The notes: generated from the sequence alone by a model not told the origin. Counted from the first letter of the stretch, positions 17,005 to 25,763 are shown. The stretch: 36,048 nt of DNA from Flavobacterium sp. (GCF_030146175.1 NZ_JASLCE010000128.1:1-36048), one strand, 5' to 3'. Translations and numbers: made by a program.

Positions 17005-20000
17005 ATGAATAAATTTATCCGAAATATTATTGCTTTTTCCCTCAAGAATAAAGCATTTACGTTTTTCTGGGTCGGTATTCTCGCCATTTCCGGGTTTGTC
17101 GCCTTTAAAAACATGCCCATCGAAGCCTTTCCCGATGTAACCAATACGCAAATCATTATTGTTACCGAATGGAACGGTCGAAGTGCCGAAGAAATCGAAC
17201 GTTTTGTAACGACTCCTATCGAGATCGCGATGAATTCCGTTCAGAAAAAGACGAGTGTTCGAAGTATTACAATGTTTGGTCTTTCGGTAATCAAAATTAT
17301 TTTTGAAGATGATGTCGACGACTTTTTTGCCCGTCAACAGGTCAATAATCAGCTGCGAACCGTTTCCCTACCCGATGGTGTCGATCCGGATGTTCAGCCG
17401 CCTTATGGCCCAACCGGGGAAGTATTCCGTTATGTCTTAAAAAGTAAAGATCGGGATACCCGCGACCTCCTAACCTATCAAAACTGGGTAATCGACCGCC
17501 AGTTACGTGCCGTTCCGGGTGTAGCCGATATCGTAGCCTTTGGTGGACAGGAAAAAACCTATGAAATTAGTGTCGATCCGGGACGTTTGTCCAAATATAA
17601 TATTACGCCGTTGGAAGTATTCGACGCTGTAAATAAAAGTAACCTGAACGTTGGTGGCGACGTGATCGAAAAGAATGGCCAGGCTTACGTAGTTCGTGGT
17701 GTGGGATTGCTGAGTTCGATCGAAGACATTCAGAATATCATCGTAGCCGATGCCGGCGGTAATCCGGTTTTGGTCAAAAACCTGGCCGATGTAGCCGAAA
17801 GCTCCTACCCGCGTGTAGGTCAGGTCGGACTGGATAAAAACAGTGATGTCGTAGAAGGTATTGTTGTGATGCGAAAAGGAGAAAACCCAAAAGAGGTATT
17901 AACCAGCATCAAAGAGAAAATCAACGAGATCAACGAAACGGTATTGCCAAAAGACATCAAAATGGTAACGTTTTACGATCGTGACGATCTGATGAACTTT
18001 ACGACCGCTACGGTAATGCATAACCTGTTTGAAGGAATCATTTTCGTAACCGTGATTGTATTCCTCTTTATGGCCGACTGGCGAACGACGTTAACCGTAG
18101 CCATAATTATCCCGCTATCGCTCCTTTTTGCCTTCCTGTGTTTGAAGTTAAAAGGAATGAGTGCCAACCTACTGTCACTCGGTGCGGTCGATTTCGGGAT
18201 CATCATTGACGGTGCCGTCGTGATGGTCGAAGGTATCTTTGTGACACTCGACCACCTCGCGCATAAAAAAGGAATGAAAGCCTATAACAAACTGGCTATT
18301 GGTAGTGTGATCAAAAAAACCGGTACGGAAATGGGGAAAGCAATTTTCTTCTCCAAACTGATTATTATCACCGCGCTGATTCCGATTTTCTCCTTCCAGA
18401 AAGTAGAAGGAAAAATGTTTGCGCCATTAGCCTATACGCTTGGATTCGCATTATTGGGTGCGCTTATTTTTACCCTGACGTTGGTTCCGGTATTGTCGCA
18501 TATTTTATTAAACAAAAACGTAAAAGAAAAGAACAATCCGTTTGTAAATTTCTGGAACAGGATTGTAGAAAAATCGTTTAACTTCACGTTCAAACACAAA
18601 CAGAAAACCCTTTTTGTCTCCATTGCCTTTATGGTAGTAACCTTTATTTCGGCGAAATTCTTAGGAACGGAATTCCTGCCGCAATTAAACGAAGGTGCCT
18701 TATGGGTAACCGCCGAAATGCCTATTAGTACTTCCCTACCGGAGAGTAACAAAATATCGGCCGAAATACGTACCATACTGGGAAGCTTCCCGGAAGTAGA
18801 ACAGGTACTTTCGCAAACCGGGCGTAGTAATGACGGAACGGATCCGAATGGTTTCGGTTTCGCCCAATTCCAGGTGGATTTATATCCTAAAAAAGAATGG
18901 AAACGCAATATCAGTCAGGAAGAACTGATTGATCAAATGGATACCAAATTAAAACAGATTCAGGGGATTACCTACAACTATTCCCAACCGGTTATCGATA
19001 ACGTAGCCGAGGCCGTTGCCGGATTTAAAGCTTCCAATGCCGTAAAAATTTATGGTGAAGACCTGAATAAGCTGGACGAACTGGCAGCAAAAGTACTGAC
19101 ACAAATCAAGGGAATCGACGGAATTAAAGACGTGGGAATCCTTCGAAACGTAGGTCAACCGGAAGTGAGCGTAATTCTGGATCGTGGCAAAATGGCCGCT
19201 TATGGTGTTACCCTTGCCGATGCACAAGCCGTATTGGAAATGGCCTTTGGTGGAAAAACGGCCACTCAGAAATACGAAGGTGAAAAGAAATTTGACGTTC
19301 GGGTTCGTTATACCAAAGAATACCGAAAAGATGAAAATGACCTGTCACAACTTAAGGTGCCGACAATCGACGGTGTCAAAATTCCACTTAAGGAAATTGC
19401 AACCGTGAAAAAGATTACTGGTCCGGCGTTTATTTACCGTGATAATACCAAACGTTTTATTGCTGTAAAATTCTCTGTCCGCGATCGTGACCTGGGTAGT
19501 ACTATTGCCGATGCACAAGCGGTGGTTAATAAAAATGTGGAGCTTCCAAACGGTTACCATTTTGGTTGGACCGGTGAATTTGAAAATCAGGTTCGTGCCA
19601 CACAACGTTTGAGTCAGGTTGTACCGATTAGTTTGATTGGAATCTTTGTGTTGCTATTTATTATGTTCGGAAATATAAAAGACTCCTTACTTGTATTAGC
19701 GAACGTTCCGTTTGCCGTAATCGGAGGTATCATCGCCTTACACCTTACCGGAATTAATTTTGGTATTTCGGCCGGAGTTGGATTTATTGCTCTTTTTGGT
19801 ATCTGTATTCAGAACGGTGTAATTCTGATATCGGAATTCCATAAAAACCTCAAGGAAAAAATGGATCTCAACACTTCGATTATCGAAGCCGTAAAAATCA
19901 GAACCCGTCCGGTAGTGATGACCGCCTTAATGGCTTCCATCGGATTATTACCAGCGGCTACTTCAACCGGAATTGGTTCGGAATCTCAAAAACCGCTGGC

Positions 20001-20106
20001 CATTGTGATCATCGGTGGATTGATCACCGCTACCGTACTAACGTTATTGGTATTCCCGATTATATTCTGGGTATTTAACCGTAAAAAACATCAGCCAATA
20101 GACTGA
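17005..20106 (+). CDS. Heavy-metal RND efflux pump (CzcA-like, divalent cation type)
   Basis: 1033 residues, full length for the HME-RND subfamily, with 12 membrane helices (TM1 near 13-33; two TM clusters near 335-500 and 865-1025) and two large periplasmic loops. TM4 carries VDFGIIIDGAVVMVEG, with D396, D402 and E409. This D-x5-D-x6-E signature is the proton-relay and cation-selectivity pattern of CzcA-type pumps for Co/Zn/Cd/Ni, whereas copper/silver CusA pumps lack the first Asp. Other family motifs include the N-terminal AFPDVTNTQIIIVTEW. Energised by the proton gradient, it exports cations from periplasm or cytoplasm through the partner subunits. It is the last gene of the operon and ends just before a terminator shared with the convergent thiD gene. 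Confidence 0.92.
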   Translation: MNKFIRNIIAFSLKNKAFTFFWVGILAISGFVAFKNMPIEAFPDVTNTQIIIVTEWNGRSAEEIERFVTTPIEIAMNSVQKKTSVRSITMFGLSVIKIIFEDDVDDFFARQQVNNQLRTVSLPDGVDPDVQPPYGPTGEVFRYVLKSKDRDTRDLLTYQNWVIDRQLRAVPGVADIVAFGGQEKTYEISVDPGRLSKYNITPLEVFDAVNKSNLNVGGDVIEKNGQAYVVRGVGLLSSIEDIQNIIVADAGGNPVLVKNLADVAESSYPRVGQVGLDKNSDVVEGIVVMRKGENPKEVLTSIKEKINEINETVLPKDIKMVTFYDRDDLMNFTTATVMHNLFEGIIFVTVIVFLFMADWRTTLTVAIIIPLSLLFAFLCLKLKGMSANLLSLGAVDFGIIIDGAVVMVEGIFVTLDHLAHKKGMKAYNKLAIGSVIKKTGTEMGKAIFFSKLIIITALIPIFSFQKVEGKMFAPLAYTLGFALLGALIFTLTLVPVLSHILLNKNVKEKNNPFVNFWNRIVEKSFNFTFKHKQKTLFVSIAFMVVTFISAKFLGTEFLPQLNEGALWVTAEMPISTSLPESNKISAEIRTILGSFPEVEQVLSQTGRSNDGTDPNGFGFAQFQVDLYPKKEWKRNISQEELIDQMDTKLKQIQGITYNYSQPVIDNVAEAVAGFKASNAVKIYGEDLNKLDELAAKVLTQIKGIDGIKDVGILRNVGQPEVSVILDRGKMAAYGVTLADAQAVLEMAFGGKTATQKYEGEKKFDVRVRYTKEYRKDENDLSQLKVPTIDGVKIPLKEIATVKKITGPAFIYRDNTKRFIAVKFSVRDRDLGSTIADAQAVVNKNVELPNGYHFGWTGEFENQVRATQRLSQVVPISLIGIFVLLFIMFGNIKDSLLVLANVPFAVIGGIIALHLTGINFGISAGVGFIALFGICIQNGVILISEFHKNLKEKMDLNTSIIEAVKIRTRPVVMTALMASIGLLPAATSTGIGSESQKPLAIVIIGGLITATVLTLLVFPIIFWVFNRKKHQPID

Positions 20107-20157
20107 TTGTAAATAGCTTTTTATTTTTTATTTGTTATTTTGGTTATTTGGGAGAAG

Positions 20158-20187
20158 CCTCGTTATTTAACGAGGTTTTTCTTTTTT
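20158..20187 (+). terminator. Terminator between the efflux operon and thiD
   Basis: CCTCGTTA (20158-20165) / TAACGAGG (20168-20175) stem followed by TTTTTCTTTTTT. It terminates the plus-strand efflux operon and overlaps the end of the convergent thiD gene by about 9 bp. Confidence 0.8.
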
Positions 20188-21006
20188 AACCCTTTTCTGT
20201 GGTTCAAAAAAATGATTTAACGGACCATTCCCCTTTCCTATCGCAACATCGGCACCTTCCGATATTGCCCGATGTACATACTGTTGCGCCAGCCTAACGG
20301 CATCGGATAAGTTGTTCCCAAGTGCCAGATAACTCGCAATAGCCGCCGACAAGGTACAACCCGAACCATGCATATTGTTTGTCTCTATTTTTTCGGAAGT
20401 GTAGGTTGCTATCACACCTTGTTTATCGAATAAAAGAGATGTGAGTGCCTTAGTTGGCAAGTGCCCGCCTTTTAGTAATAAATACGGACAACCTTTTTGC
20501 ATGATCATCGCTCCAGCGCTATGCATTTCCGTTACACTTGTAATTGGACTCCCTGTTAAAACGGCTGCTTCATCAAGATTGGGTGTGATAAGCGTCGCCA
20601 ATGGAAACAGCTTGTCTACAATTTCGGTTATGGTTTCGGATTCAATCAAACGATGACCGCTGGTAGCGACCATTACCGGGTCGAATACCACCGGAATGTC
20701 CGGATATTCTCGAAGTATAGCCGCAATAACGGCTACGAGTTCCTGTGTATGCACCATTCCAATTTTGATTGCATCCGGACGAATATCTTCCAGTATCGTT
20801 TGCAATTGCAAGGCTACGATTTCAGGCGGAATGCTATGAATCGCTTTTACACCACCCGTATTTTGCACCGGAAGTGCCGTTAACACCGATGTAGGATAAC
20901 ATCCTAATGCATTGATTGTATTGGTGTCGCCCTGGATTCCGGCTCCACCACTTCCATCGAATCCGGCTATGGTTAAAACTACCGGATAGGTATATTTTGT
21001 ATTCAT
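20167..21006 (-). CDS. thiD: Hydroxymethylpyrimidine/phosphomethylpyrimidine kinase
   Basis: 279 residues of the ribokinase-like ThiD family. The N-terminal LTIAGFDGSGGAGIQGD (residues 11-27) binds the pyrimidine substrate and phosphate. VVFDPVMVATSGHRL and TPNLDEAAVL are family landmarks. The C-terminal NNMHGSGCTLSAAIASYLA carries the anion hole and C217, the ThiD-type GxGCTLS sequence. The enzyme phosphorylates HMP and HMP-P for thiamine diphosphate synthesis. It stands alone, without other thi genes beside it, but a TPP riboswitch lies about 100 bp upstream, confirming the thiamine role and explaining its control. C-terminal residues are lysine-rich. Confidence 0.95.
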   Translation of the reverse strand: MNTKYTYPVVLTIAGFDGSGGAGIQGDTNTINALGCYPTSVLTALPVQNTGGVKAIHSIPPEIVALQLQTILEDIRPDAIKIGMVHTQELVAVIAAILREYPDIPVVFDPVMVATSGHRLIESETITEIVDKLFPLATLITPNLDEAAVLTGSPITSVTEMHSAGAMIMQKGCPYLLLKGGHLPTKALTSLLFDKQGVIATYTSEKIETNNMHGSGCTLSAAIASYLALGNNLSDAVRLAQQYVHRAISEGADVAIGKGNGPLNHFFEPQKRVKKEKPR

Positions 21007-21028
21007 ACTATTACTATTGCTTCCTTCC

Positions 21029-21044
21029 CGAATAATAATTCGGT
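21029..21044 (-). promoter_or_regulatory. Hairpin in the thiD leader, possible riboswitch expression platform
   Basis: CCGAAT-N4-ATTCGG is a perfect 6-bp stem between the TPP aptamer and the thiD start, ending about 22 bp before the ATG. There is no T tract after it, so if it takes part in switching it would act on translation. This is a weak inference. Confidence 0.3.
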
Positions 21045-21104
21045 TTATTCCGATTGGTACTAAAATGGCAATAGTTGTCCCGATAAAGACAAATAAAAGA
21101 AGAT

Positions 21105-21187
21105 AAACTTTTCCCTACGCCGGTGTTAACCGGATCAGGTTCAAAGGGACTCTCTCAATTCTTTTCAGAATACCCCTAAAGCCGTAG
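21105..21187 (-). ncRNA. TPP riboswitch (THI element) upstream of thiD
   Basis: Read on the minus strand, the segment contains AGGGGTATTCTGAAAAGAAT, then TTGAGAGAGTCCC, then GAACCTGATCCGGTTAACAC and CGGCGTAGGGAA. The TGAGA and GAACCTGATC...GTAGGGAA blocks are the near-invariant TPP-aptamer cores, the GGG/CCC pair forms P2, and ATTCT/AGAAT forms the P3 hairpin. Thiamine diphosphate binding should repress the downstream thiD gene. Confidence 0.93.
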
Positions 21188-21251
21188 TAAATGTAGTAAA
21201 AAATAGAACTGTTTTTGGTTTTACTGCTAGAAGTCTTTTTTAATTAAAATT

Positions 21252-21812
21252 TTAAAAACGATAACCTATAAAAAGATGATATCCCGTTTCTTTATTTCTG
21301 GGAATCGAATAACTCAAACTGAGTTGGATACTTTTTGACTTATCTTCTAGTGTAATTGTTTTACTGATATGCTTAACAAAGTATTTATCTCCTTCTTCAT
21401 TTGTATGTGTTCTATTATAACGTCCTAATGCTTCGTATTGCTTCGAAAGTTTATCATACACTTGAAGTAATTCCTCAAGCGTTTGAAATTTCAGATTTTG
21501 AACAACCTCATATTTTCCGTATTTTATCTCACTATTTTTTTGAATGATCTGAATTTCTCCGGTTACTATTTTGGATGCTATGGCTTTATTTTCCGTAAAC
21601 TCCGTAAGCAATATGGTTGCTTTATCATCAAATTCCGGAATGTCTCTTACAAATTTTTCAAACGTAAGGTTGGAATTAGCAATCATTTTTTCGGGCGCTA
21701 ATTCCAATTTAAGATTAAGGAACAATTTGCTTAATTCTTTATTTATATTGTCTTGTGCATGTACAAACGAATGACACGCGACTATTAAAATGACGGCTAT
21801 TATTTTTTTCAT
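21252..21812 (-). CDS. Hypothetical secreted protein
   Basis: 186 residues with a clear signal peptide (MKKIIAVILIVACHSFVHAQ, cleavage after HA-Q). The mature part is charged, starts NINKELSKLFLNLKLELAPE and ends in short beta-like segments (SIQLSLSYSIP, YHLFIGYRF). It shows no family motif I recognise. The C-terminal aromatic ending FIGYRF resembles a last beta-strand, but the protein is too short to be a typical barrel. It lies 60 bp downstream of another small exported protein on the same strand and may be co-transcribed with it. The region is AT-richer than the flanking core genes, suggesting accessory content. Function unknown. Confidence 0.6.
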   Translation of the reverse strand: MKKIIAVILIVACHSFVHAQDNINKELSKLFLNLKLELAPEKMIANSNLTFEKFVRDIPEFDDKATILLTEFTENKAIASKIVTGEIQIIQKNSEIKYGKYEVVQNLKFQTLEELLQVYDKLSKQYEALGRYNRTHTNEEGDKYFVKHISKTITLEDKSKSIQLSLSYSIPRNKETGYHLFIGYRF

Positions 21813-21872
21813 ATGGTTTAATGCCTTATTACTAAAAGACAGGTAAATTATTTGATCAAATTAAAAACGAAA

Positions 21873-22175
21873 TTATTTTTTATTCGTTCGGGCTACTATC
21901 TTGATCTGATTCGTACCATTTTCTATTCCGATCTTTACCGGTTGCTGGTTATGGTAACTATTCGAAAGTTCTTCCAACAATTCGGTGAAATTTTCTTCTT
22001 TTTCAGACAAATAGAAAACCTGTGCACTAATTCCAAGGGCAACTCTGATATCGGCGTGTTCAGAATCTTTATCTATATCCATCACTACAATTGGATCATA
22101 CCATACAAGCTCTGGACTGGTTTTGGTGCAGGATAGATTGAGCAGTAACAAAAGTATAAAAATGCAGTTTCTCAT
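21873..22175 (-). CDS. Small hypothetical lipoprotein
   Basis: About 100 residues from the chosen start at 22175, which gives a proper lipoprotein signal (MRNCIFILLLLLNLSCTKT, Cys in LNLSC). The frame stays open to an in-frame Met 9 codons upstream (22202), but that would put charged residues before the signal, so I prefer the internal start. The mature region (VWYDPIVVMDIDKDSEHADI and onward) has no motif I recognise. It is probably co-transcribed with the secreted protein gene downstream. Function unknown. Confidence 0.55.
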   Translation of the reverse strand: MRNCIFILLLLLNLSCTKTSPELVWYDPIVVMDIDKDSEHADIRVALGISAQVFYLSEKEENFTELLEELSNSYHNQQPVKIGIENGTNQIKIVARTNKK

Positions 22176-22342
22176 TTTGATAATTTTAAAAGAGTCTTTC
22201 AAAAATAATGCCTTTTATTAAATATTTCTCAATAAGAAGAAAAAATTAGCAAGATGGTTTTTACAAAGGTTTTGTTTTGTGGATTTCCGTAATAAATCCA
22301 TGATAGATTGTGGTTCTTTTGCTTCAATAAAATCAAAAACAT

Positions 22343-22729
22343 ATGGAAGAAAAAACAACAACAGAAGAACAGGTTTATTATGAAGATGCTACTGTAACGG
22401 TTACGCAAGCCCGCTATATAGCAACCAATAAAACCTATGCGATGCGTAACGTTTCATCGGTGGTCGCTTTTAAAATTGTAAGAAGCCGTAAAACAGCTAT
22501 AGCACTTGCAATTATGGGTATTTTAATGTTGATTTCAGGAGAAACCTTACGAATATACGGTATTGCTTTGGCTGTAATCGGTATTATATGGTATTTCCTG
22601 ATCAAAGATGAATACGCGGTTCGTATCGGAACCAATGCCGGTGAAGCAAACAGTATTATTTCAACTGACGAAACGTATATCAAAAAAATCGTTTCCGCTT
22701 TAAATCAGGCTATTGTCAACAGAGGATAA
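22343..22729 (+). CDS. DUF6232-like small membrane protein
   Basis: 128 residues. An N-terminal cytoplasmic part (VYYEDATVTVTQARYIATNK, then TYAMRNVSSV) is followed by two membrane helices (about 51-67 and 72-87) and a C-terminal domain (YAVRIGTNAGEANSIISTDE). The 'YYED..VTVT.AR' opening and Y-A-M-x-x-(I/V)-(S/T)-S-V segment match the DUF6232 family of bacterial membrane proteins as I remember it, whose function is unknown. It is a lone plus-strand gene between minus-strand genes. A TTCTTTTG sequence at 22314-22321, 21 bp before the ATG, is a weak -7 candidate. Confidence 0.65.
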   Translation: MEEKTTTEEQVYYEDATVTVTQARYIATNKTYAMRNVSSVVAFKIVRSRKTAIALAIMGILMLISGETLRIYGIALAVIGIIWYFLIKDEYAVRIGTNAGEANSIISTDETYIKKIVSALNQAIVNRG

Positions 22730-22756
22730 TCATTATTAGCTGGTTACCTTCTAACT

Positions 22757-22788
22757 AAAAAAGATAAAGCCGCAGATGTGGCTTTATC
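22757..22788 (-). terminator. Terminator of the acyltransferase gene
   Basis: GATAAAGCC (22763-22771) and GGCTTTATC (22780-22788) form a 9-bp stem with an 8-nt loop. On the minus strand it is followed by a T6 run, so it terminates the minus-strand gene ending at 22800. On the plus strand no T tract follows. Confidence 0.75.
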
Positions 22789-22799
22789 TACTAACCGAT

Positions 22800-23813
22800 T
22801 TATACAAAGTTTTTATATTGCAAAGCTGGTTTTTCGATATAATTCCATGATAAAAAGGCAAATAAATACGTAATCGGTAAACTTATTAATGTTAGCATTA
22901 ATGGCGAAAAACAGCAATAATACATCAATGTTTGTTGTACTAAGAACCCATAAATATAGACTCCATAGGATATGTCGCCAATCCGATGCGGTACATAATT
23001 CAATTTTTTCGAATACGAAATACACACCAATAGAATTAGTATTGGTAGTACTATATACGATGTCGTTTTATAAAAATTAAAAAATAAAGATCCGATAAGC
23101 ACTGTCAAAAGTCCAAGCTTTATATAGGGTTTGTTGATCTTTTTTAAGTTGAAATAACTTAGAATGGAGCCTCCCATAAAAAATGCGCCTAAACGATAAA
23201 ACTGATCCGAATTCAAATATATTTTTGTAGATAGTTCATTAAATAACAGCGGATCATAATGGTTGGCAAAAACACAAAAAGACCAAATGGCAATTAGTAG
23301 CATCAATCCGATTCTCATTTTTCGAAATGGAAATAAAAGCAGAATAATAATATACATCGTAAATTCGTAGCTTAATGACCATAGGCTACCGTTTATCGCT
23401 CTGGGATACGGATTGGTTTCAAAAATCCCTTTTACATGATATTGTGCTCGATATAGCGTGATGTTTCTTCGAAAATAGGTAAAGTAATCTTTTTGAACAA
23501 AAAGATCCTTCCCTTCATATACTACAATTAATAGTAGCATGGTGATTACTAACATTACAAACAGTGCCGGAAAAAGCCGTAAATACCGCTTCCACATATA
23601 GCTGATCATCGTTTTACTATTTCGTAGGCTAATCATAATCAGGTAACCGCTAATAATAAAAAATCCTTCTACTGAGAAAGCACCTATATTTAGCTGCTTA
23701 TCGGTCATTTGTTCAAATATTTCCGGATATCCGGCCAATGGATACGAATGTGAAAAAATCACCAGTGAGGCGAGTATCAGTCTTAAAAAATCGAAATTAT
23801 TTTTTCTTTCCAA
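22800..23813 (-). CDS. Acyltransferase-3 family membrane protein (OafA/NodX-like)
   Basis: 337 residues with about ten hydrophobic helices. The N-terminus NNFDFLRLILASLVIFSHSYPL contains the conserved Arg11 and His22 of the acyltransferase-3 fold, with the catalytic His on the first membrane helix. Family features such as GNLSWSLSYEFTMYI-like text (here NGSLWSLSYEFTMYI) and a C-terminal WNYIEKPALQYK are also present. Such proteins O-acetylate surface polysaccharides or peptidoglycan using acetyl-CoA. No glycan gene cluster surrounds it, so the acceptor is unknown. It is monocistronic with its own terminator. There is no SGNH hydrolase fusion. Confidence 0.88.
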   Translation of the reverse strand: MERKNNFDFLRLILASLVIFSHSYPLAGYPEIFEQMTDKQLNIGAFSVEGFFIISGYLIMISLRNSKTMISYMWKRYLRLFPALFVMLVITMLLLIVVYEGKDLFVQKDYFTYFRRNITLYRAQYHVKGIFETNPYPRAINGSLWSLSYEFTMYIIILLLFPFRKMRIGLMLLIAIWSFCVFANHYDPLLFNELSTKIYLNSDQFYRLGAFFMGGSILSYFNLKKINKPYIKLGLLTVLIGSLFFNFYKTTSYIVLPILILLVCISYSKKLNYVPHRIGDISYGVYIYGFLVQQTLMYYCCFSPLMLTLISLPITYLFAFLSWNYIEKPALQYKNFV

Positions 23814-24020
23814 GGCATCGAATTTAAATTATTGCTAATGCCATTATTAATTACACTTTAACCAAGAATCGCAAAACGACACAATATTATAAATTTAATT
23901 CTCAAAAACAATAAAAATAATTTCACAAAGAATACTAAAAACTACATTTTGAACATTTATAATTATTTTACAACACCTAATAGTATAAGAGCTGTTCGCA
24001 CAGACAAAATGCGACACAAC

Positions 24021-24629
24021 TCAATTAAGTCTTTCAATAGTACCTCCTTTTAAAAAAGTATTGGCGTCAAAAAATATTTTATCTATTTCTCTGCTAAATG
24101 ATTTGCTCTCCGGATCCTGAGAATAATCCGGGTTATTAAGAGCTACAAAGCGAATTACACCACCTTCGACATCTTTATAAAAATCGAAAACACTAAATTT
24201 TTCGAACGAATATTGAAATAACAACTGATTATCAATTTGTTTTTGGGAGCTATTGCCATATTTCTTTTTTACGTCAGCCGTAGTCAAGCCTTTATAATAA
24301 AATCCCAGGATATTGGAAAAAGTCGGTTGAAACGTATACATGAACAACATTTGCTCTGTTGGTTTTTGCGTCATCCGATAGCGTAATAGTCGCTTCATTT
24401 CCGGATTTTTAAAAAAGATATATTCCGGTTCAATCTTATTGAAAACATAGTCGGCATAAGTATAAAAATCAAGCTTCTGTTGACGTTTATCAAAAGACAA
24501 TACAAACTTATTGTATTGGTAGGGTTTGTCGGTTTCTACTTTTTGTTGTCCACCTAAGTAATAATAATTGGCACATCCGGCTAACAGGAATAAAAAAGTT
24601 AGCGATACAATTTTTAATAATCCTTTCAT
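24021..24629 (-). CDS. Hypothetical lipoprotein
   Basis: 202 residues with a lipoprotein signal peptide (ISLT-type hydrophobic core, lipobox LLAGC, Cys near residue 19). The mature protein is rich in Tyr, Phe and Lys with charged stretches (KFVLSFDKRQQKLDFYTYAD) and no motif I can assign. It is a single gene with about 200 bp AT-rich spacers on each side. The acyltransferase gene lies downstream on the same strand but 207 bp away, so co-transcription is uncertain. Likely attached to the outer membrane; role unknown. Confidence 0.6.
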   Translation of the reverse strand: MKGLLKIVSLTFLFLLAGCANYYYLGGQQKVETDKPYQYNKFVLSFDKRQQKLDFYTYADYVFNKIEPEYIFFKNPEMKRLLRYRMTQKPTEQMLFMYTFQPTFSNILGFYYKGLTTADVKKKYGNSSQKQIDNQLLFQYSFEKFSVFDFYKDVEGGVIRFVALNNPDYSQDPESKSFSREIDKIFFDANTFLKGGTIERLN

Positions 24630-24815
24630 TTTTATAATCTGGTAAAGTATATCGTAAAGCTACAGAATTAAATCGGTACGTAATTATTTTATTTCCTATT
24701 GTAGAGAAATAAAAAATAATAGCGCTTATCTTTTACTTTCCGGTCTTATTCAAAATAAGGATCAATAAAATAGAAATCATTACTAAAGAGTATTTAATAT
24801 ATATCAAATAGTTTC

Positions 24816-24848
24816 ACACCTGACAGGTTTTGAAAACCTGTCAGGTGT
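24816..24848. repeat. Perfect 33-bp palindromic repeat
   Basis: ACACCTGACAGGTTTT (24816-24831), a single G, then AAAACCTGTCAGGTGT (24833-24848): 16-bp perfect arms. A degenerate relative lies at 25764-25795. It is 17 bp beyond the stop of the two-TM gene, where it could also act as a transcription stop. Palindromes with this ACCTG(A)CAGGT core look like dispersed intergenic repeats; copy number needs the genome. Confidence 0.75.
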
Positions 24849-24864
24849 ATATACCTTTCACTCC

Positions 24865-25194
24865 TTACTTATTTTCCTTCTTTCCTCCAGGAAACAAATC
24901 ACAAAGTATAATCACCATCATCCCTAAAACCTGAATGGTTGTGGTTGCTAATAAAGTGATCAATACGGAATCGCTGAGTTTATAGGTTGCAGTATTTCCC
25001 GTAAGTAGTAAAATAACCGATAAAAGCCAAAATGTGATTAGTATGGTAAAAACCTTGGCTAGGATATTTCTTAAATCAGTTGTTTCGTCGTATCGCCTTT
25101 TTACGGAGTTAAATAAGGTATTATTTTCATTTTCGGCTCGGGTGGTATCCAATTCAATTGGAAACCGGGTCACACTAAAATTATAGATGCCCAT
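24865..25194 (-). CDS. Small two-TM protein coupled to a Panacea-domain gene; candidate toxin
   Basis: 109 residues: a charged N-terminal segment of about 44 residues (ELDTTRAENENNTLFNSVKR), then two membrane helices (about 46-66 and 74-99) and a basic tail (GGKKENK). Its ATG overlaps the stop of the upstream DUF4065 gene by one base (TAATG), so translation is coupled. DUF4065/Panacea antitoxins are known to pair with many unrelated toxins, including membrane-acting ones, which makes this a candidate membrane toxin. No toxin family motif is recognised, and the protein could instead be a harmless membrane partner. There is no nearby phage or transposase gene. Confidence 0.55.
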   Translation of the reverse strand: MGIYNFSVTRFPIELDTTRAENENNTLFNSVKRRYDETTDLRNILAKVFTILITFWLLSVILLLTGNTATYKLSDSVLITLLATTTIQVLGMMVIILCDLFPGGKKENK

Positions 25195-25643
25195 TACTCA
25201 AGCAGCTTCTTATAATATTCTTTGATTAAAGGATCCGGAATTATTAGATTTTCTCCTTTTGGGTAGGTTTCAGACCAAGGTGTTCCGTCTTTATGGGTAA
25301 GTGCGCTCAGATATATTCCGTCTTTTTGCCCGTATATTTCCCAAACTTTATCTAAAAACCGGGCGTCTTCATCTGTGATTATTTCGGTTGAATGACAATT
25401 GACTGGTTCTTTGACAAAACTTTTACCGTGCTGTTTTAAGTTATAATATAAAGAAGGAAAAACCGGACCATACCGCCATGCCTGCGGTTTTTCATTAACC
25501 AATGGCTCTTTATCCTCAAAGGTTTCCAAATACCATCCATAAGAAACATAAACCAGTTTTATCAATTTTAAAGGTGTAAGTTCTCCAGTTGTGGCATATT
25601 TTTTAATAAAGTAGTTGGCAATGGTTGCGGCACTATAACTCAT
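25194..25643 (-). CDS. DUF4065/Panacea-domain protein (SocA-like), candidate antitoxin
   Basis: 149 residues. The sequence shows the DUF4065 signature: SAATIANYFIKKYATTGEL, TPLKLIKLVYVSYGW, then the WRYGPVFPSLYYNLKQHG block and, near the C-terminus, LTHKDGTPWSETY. This domain occurs in SocA of Caulobacter, phage GepA-type proteins and the Panacea antitoxins, which neutralise very different toxins. It is the upstream gene of a two-gene unit with the TM protein (TAATG overlap), the usual antitoxin-first order. Two related palindromic repeats lie outside the pair. The protein family is clear; the antitoxin role is inferred. Confidence 0.8.
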   Translation of the reverse strand: MSYSAATIANYFIKKYATTGELTPLKLIKLVYVSYGWYLETFEDKEPLVNEKPQAWRYGPVFPSLYYNLKQHGKSFVKEPVNCHSTEIITDEDARFLDKVWEIYGQKDGIYLSALTHKDGTPWSETYPKGENLIIPDPLIKEYYKKLLE

Positions 25644-25763
25644 GGCGGCTGTATTTTAAAGGTTTTATGGCTAATACTATATAGAACCTAATTTACGTCT
25701 TTTCCAAAGTTTTTACAATTTATTTTCCATATCTACTCGCTTTTGTCCTTTCTTGACGCTCCT

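Noticed and set aside
17005..20106. Copper/silver CusA-type assignment for the RND pump
   Set aside because: TM4 carries the full D-x5-D-x6-E pattern of divalent-cation (CzcA-type) pumps, whereas CusA lacks the first Asp.
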